Shown: piece after piece, positions 57,325-60,000 of the stretch
Layout of the letters: every line of letters starts with the position of its first letter
How positions within the stretch are numbered: position 1 is the stretch's first letter
Assembly: GCA_016946835.1 (NCBI GenBank)
Contig: JACVTC010000104.1
Location: forward strand, 291,001-351,000
Length of the DNA stretch: 60,000 bases
Origin: Neocallimastix lanati (nom. inval.)
Taxonomy: Eukaryota > Neocallimastigomycota > Neocallimastigomycetes > Neocallimastigales > Neocallimastigaceae
Reading direction: 5' to 3'
Notes under the pieces: model-generated
The model's database searches: none
Told to the model about the DNA's origin: nothing
What the model saw: only the letters and a program-made list of their open reading frames with translations
Position numbers and translations under genes: made by a program

Positions 57325-57344
57325 ACTAATGATTAATCATTAGT
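57325..57344. promoter_or_regulatory. Perfect 20-bp palindrome with TAAT cores
   Basis: The left half, ACTAATGATT, is followed directly by its exact reverse complement, AATCATTAGT. It includes TGATTAATCA, the type of site bound by homeodomain or POU-like factors. It lies about 2.4 kb upstream of the gene starting at 59790. Binding is speculation from sequence. Confidence 0.3.
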
Positions 57345-57506
57345 ATATTTACTGCATAGCAAAGAATATTTTTTATATTGCAAATTGAAGGCATTTTTAT
57401 TATATTTTTTTTTTTTAAGTTAATTACTTATTTTTACATTTTACATAAAACCATGTGAATTAATTATTTATATTATTAAATTATTTAATTATAAGAAGAA
57501 ATAGTA

Positions 57507-57544
<38 letters not shown>

Positions 57545-59789
57545 TAAATAGAATGGTTTTGAAGAATAAAGAATAAAAATAAAGAATGAACTATAAAGTT
57601 AATTCTTTAGGAGTTTAACTTTATTTTAAATAATCATATGTAAAAAGAGTGTCAATTTAGTCTATTTAAGAAAAGAAAAAAAAAAAAGAATATTTTAAAC
57701 TTATACTTAATATAATTTTTTTTTTTTTTTTTAACTTATTTTCACTTAACCTATATAAAAAAATTTCTTTTTGACTATTGAACATGTATTAAATTAAAAA
57801 AAAAATATAAATATAAAAATACATAAAAACATCTTTTTTTTTTTTTATTTTCATTTCAATATTTAACTGTATAATATATTTTAAATATTAAGACTTTGTA
57901 ATTTTAGATAAATATTATTTATTGAATTAAAATACATTAGAAAAAATAGGATCAGAATATGTATATATATATATTTATTCTATGTTAAAATATATTATTT
58001 AATTAGTAAAATATTTTTATTTTAATTTTATATATTTTAGAGGTTAATTATAGAATTTTATTATATTTTTTATTAACACTAAAATATATAAAATTTTATG
58101 TATTTATATATAAATTTTTATTTTATTTCAGCTATTTATTTTATTTTTATTTTATTTTTTCTTTCCTTTTTTTAACTTTTTACTTTCTCCTTTTGTAAAG
58201 AAATAAAAAAAAAAAAAAAAAAAGAATTTTATTATTAATATATTTGTTATTAATATATTGTTAATATGAGTGAATCTATTCACAATATATGCTTTGTTTT
58301 TTTTTTTATTTTTGTTATATATATTACTTTAAAAGGAAGATTTAAATAAAATTTCAAAACGCTAAAAAAAAAAAATTAAAAAAAAAAACAAAATTGAAAA
58401 TTAATTAATATATATATAATAAGAAAAAAGAATTCAAAAAATAATATATTGTTAATATATTCAAATTTTATGAATGATATAGAAATGTTTTTTGTTTTCT
58501 ATTTAATTTGTTTACATTTCAATATATATAATTAATTTATATGAATATATTAATTTTTATCATTTAAGAATTTCCAGAAAAAAAAAATAAATAAAAGCAA
58601 AAAAAAATTTTCAAAAATTTTAAATAAATCACTCTTAAAAAAAAATATTTTTTTAAAAAGAAAAAAAAAATAAAGAAAAATAAAATAATAATAATAATAA
58701 TAATAATAAAATAACAAAAGGATAAAAAAAAAAATTAAAAGAAATTTAACAAATTAAAATAATAATAATAATAATAATATAAAACATTTTATATTAATAG
58801 TTATATAAATTTTATTTAATTTTCTTTAAATAATTTATATTTATTTTATAAAAATAATTAAAAGAATACTTTTTTTTTTCTATATGATTTAATTAAATAT
58901 TAAAGTAATTTTTTTACCTCGTTAATTAAAAAAAAAAAAAAAACAACTTTAAACTATCTTTTTTTTATACTAATACTCTTTTTTGTTTTTTAAAAAAATA
59001 ATATTTTTTTTTTTTGGAATTTATTTTTTTAAAATTAAAAAAAAAGAGAAAACCTCAACTAATCTTATTTATATATATAAAAAAGCTTTTACAGAATATA
59101 ATATATTAATTATTCACTATTTCTTTAATATTTCAATTTTGATAAAGTAAATTAAAGTATAGCAGAAATATCAAAGAAATTATAGTATTTTTTTATTAAA
59201 AGAAAACAAAGAATAAAAATTTAATGAATTAAAAAAAAAAAAACTTTTTTAATATTATACAGTTATTTTTTTTTTCTTTGTCCTATTTTAATATATTAAT
59301 AAAACTTTCTTTAAAAAACTAAAAAAAACAAACTCAACAATTTTTTATTAATTACTATCACTTTTTTTTTATTTATTTATTAACTGTTAGTATAAATTTA
59401 TACATTTATTTATATTTAAATTAATACCAATTATTATTACTTTTTCAAAAAAATTTTTTTTTTTTTGATAAAGAGATAAAGGGATAAAAATTTAAAAAAA
59501 TAAAAATAAAGATAAAAATAAAAATAAAATAAAAATTATATTAAATATAATAAAAACATAAATATATTTTTTACTTCATCCCTCTGGAAATTAATATTCC
59601 ATAAATATCTTTTACCCTTACTATCATTTAAATTACTTTTTATTTTTTATTTTATTATATATTTGAGACTAAAGATTTATATCTATATCTATATATATAT
59701 ATTTTTTTTGTTATATTTTATTATATATATTTATGTTAAATGTTTCTTCTACTTTTTTCATTTAGATACATAAACTAATTTAAATAAAA

Positions 59790-60000
59790 ATGGTTAACTC
59801 AGTTTTGGATATTAAAAATTGTAATAGACTTATCGTTGTTAGGTAAGTTATTATAATATTAAGAATTTATTATTATTTTTTTATATTATTTGCTTTAATT
59901 ATACAATAATATACAATAATAAGAATTGTATTGATATTAATAATAATAAATAATAATATTATAAATAGATAGTTTTCAATTATAAAATAAAAAAAGTATT
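59790..60000 (+). CDS. First exon of a gene running off the window (partial)
   Basis: An ATG after an A-rich leader opens MVNSVLDIKNCNRLIVVR. The exon ends at 59842 at a consensus GTAAGT donor in phase 2, and the rest to 60000 is intron-like AT DNA. The 18 residues are too few to name a family. Exon-like composition and a good donor support a real gene continuing to the right. Confidence 0.55.

Larger units (their letters stand above)
51712..59789. other. 8-kb AT-rich intergenic DNA
   Basis: No gene-like frame was found. It contains the 3' flank of the Lys/Glu-rich gene; a TTATTTA minisatellite (53225-53515); long A or T runs (about 53970-54013 and others); an (ATT)n array (about 56876-56968); an AATAGAGTAG-type repeat (56475-56525); and a 20-bp palindrome at 57325. 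A slightly richer patch at 52985-53170 has stops in all frames that I read. The right end must hold the promoter of the gene at 59790. Confidence 0.6.

Overview
The window is nuclear DNA from an extremely AT-rich eukaryote. Noncoding DNA is almost all A and T, with dozens of poly-A or poly-T runs of 20 to 50 bases, TA and ATT microsatellites and AT-only minisatellites. Genes stand out as islands of higher G+C. Introns are GT-AG, 99 to about 600 bp, mostly with GTAAGT, GTAAAT or GTATNN donors and TAG or AAG acceptors. TAA, TAG and TGA all end genes, so the standard genetic code fits. The gene set (VIT1/CCC1 transporter, a MUG70-type CBS-CBS-PB1 tail-anchored protein, a DUF4743/Nudix protein of the YJR142W kind) points to a fungus. 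Base composition, Asn/Lys/Glu low-complexity tracts and decayed copia, gypsy and LINE elements best fit an anaerobic gut fungus (Neocallimastigomycota). That placement is inference, not proof.

Layout. 1-4100: no gene. 4115-11275: a graveyard of retroelements. It holds the 5' part of a Ty1/copia element (LTR-like segment, gag, integrase, Asn-rich linker), then a Ty3/gypsy reverse transcriptase scrap, then the RNase H tail of a copia element and a second LTR-like copy. 11280-17030: no recognisable gene. 17031-19228: VIT1/CCC1 gene with six exons, plus strand. 20945-21480: a 265-bp tandem duplication. 21600-24122: two minus-strand relics, one a 5'-truncated LINE with zinc finger, polyadenylation signal and poly(A) tail. 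26683-32179: five-exon CBS/PB1 gene, minus strand. 34695-35110: a G+C-richer island of unknown origin. 35957-38764: C2H2 zinc-finger protein, minus strand. 41997-43927: four-exon Nudix gene, plus strand, with a 105-bp palindrome in intron 2. 45473-45864: a foldback element with 108-bp inverted repeats around a structured, G+C-rich core. 47353-51711: a low-complexity Lys/Glu/Pro protein with eight copies of a short helical motif, plus strand. 51712-59789: noncoding, with minisatellites and a 20-bp palindrome. 59790-60000: first exon of a gene that leaves the window.

The five complete or near-complete genes lie on both strands, kilobases apart, and show no operon-like or pathway relationship. 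Two themes recur. Conserved domains are embedded in very long disordered, repeat-built proteins. Mobile elements fill the spaces and are mostly dead. The least explained structure is the foldback element at 45473-45864. No tRNA or rRNA gene and no CRISPR array was seen.
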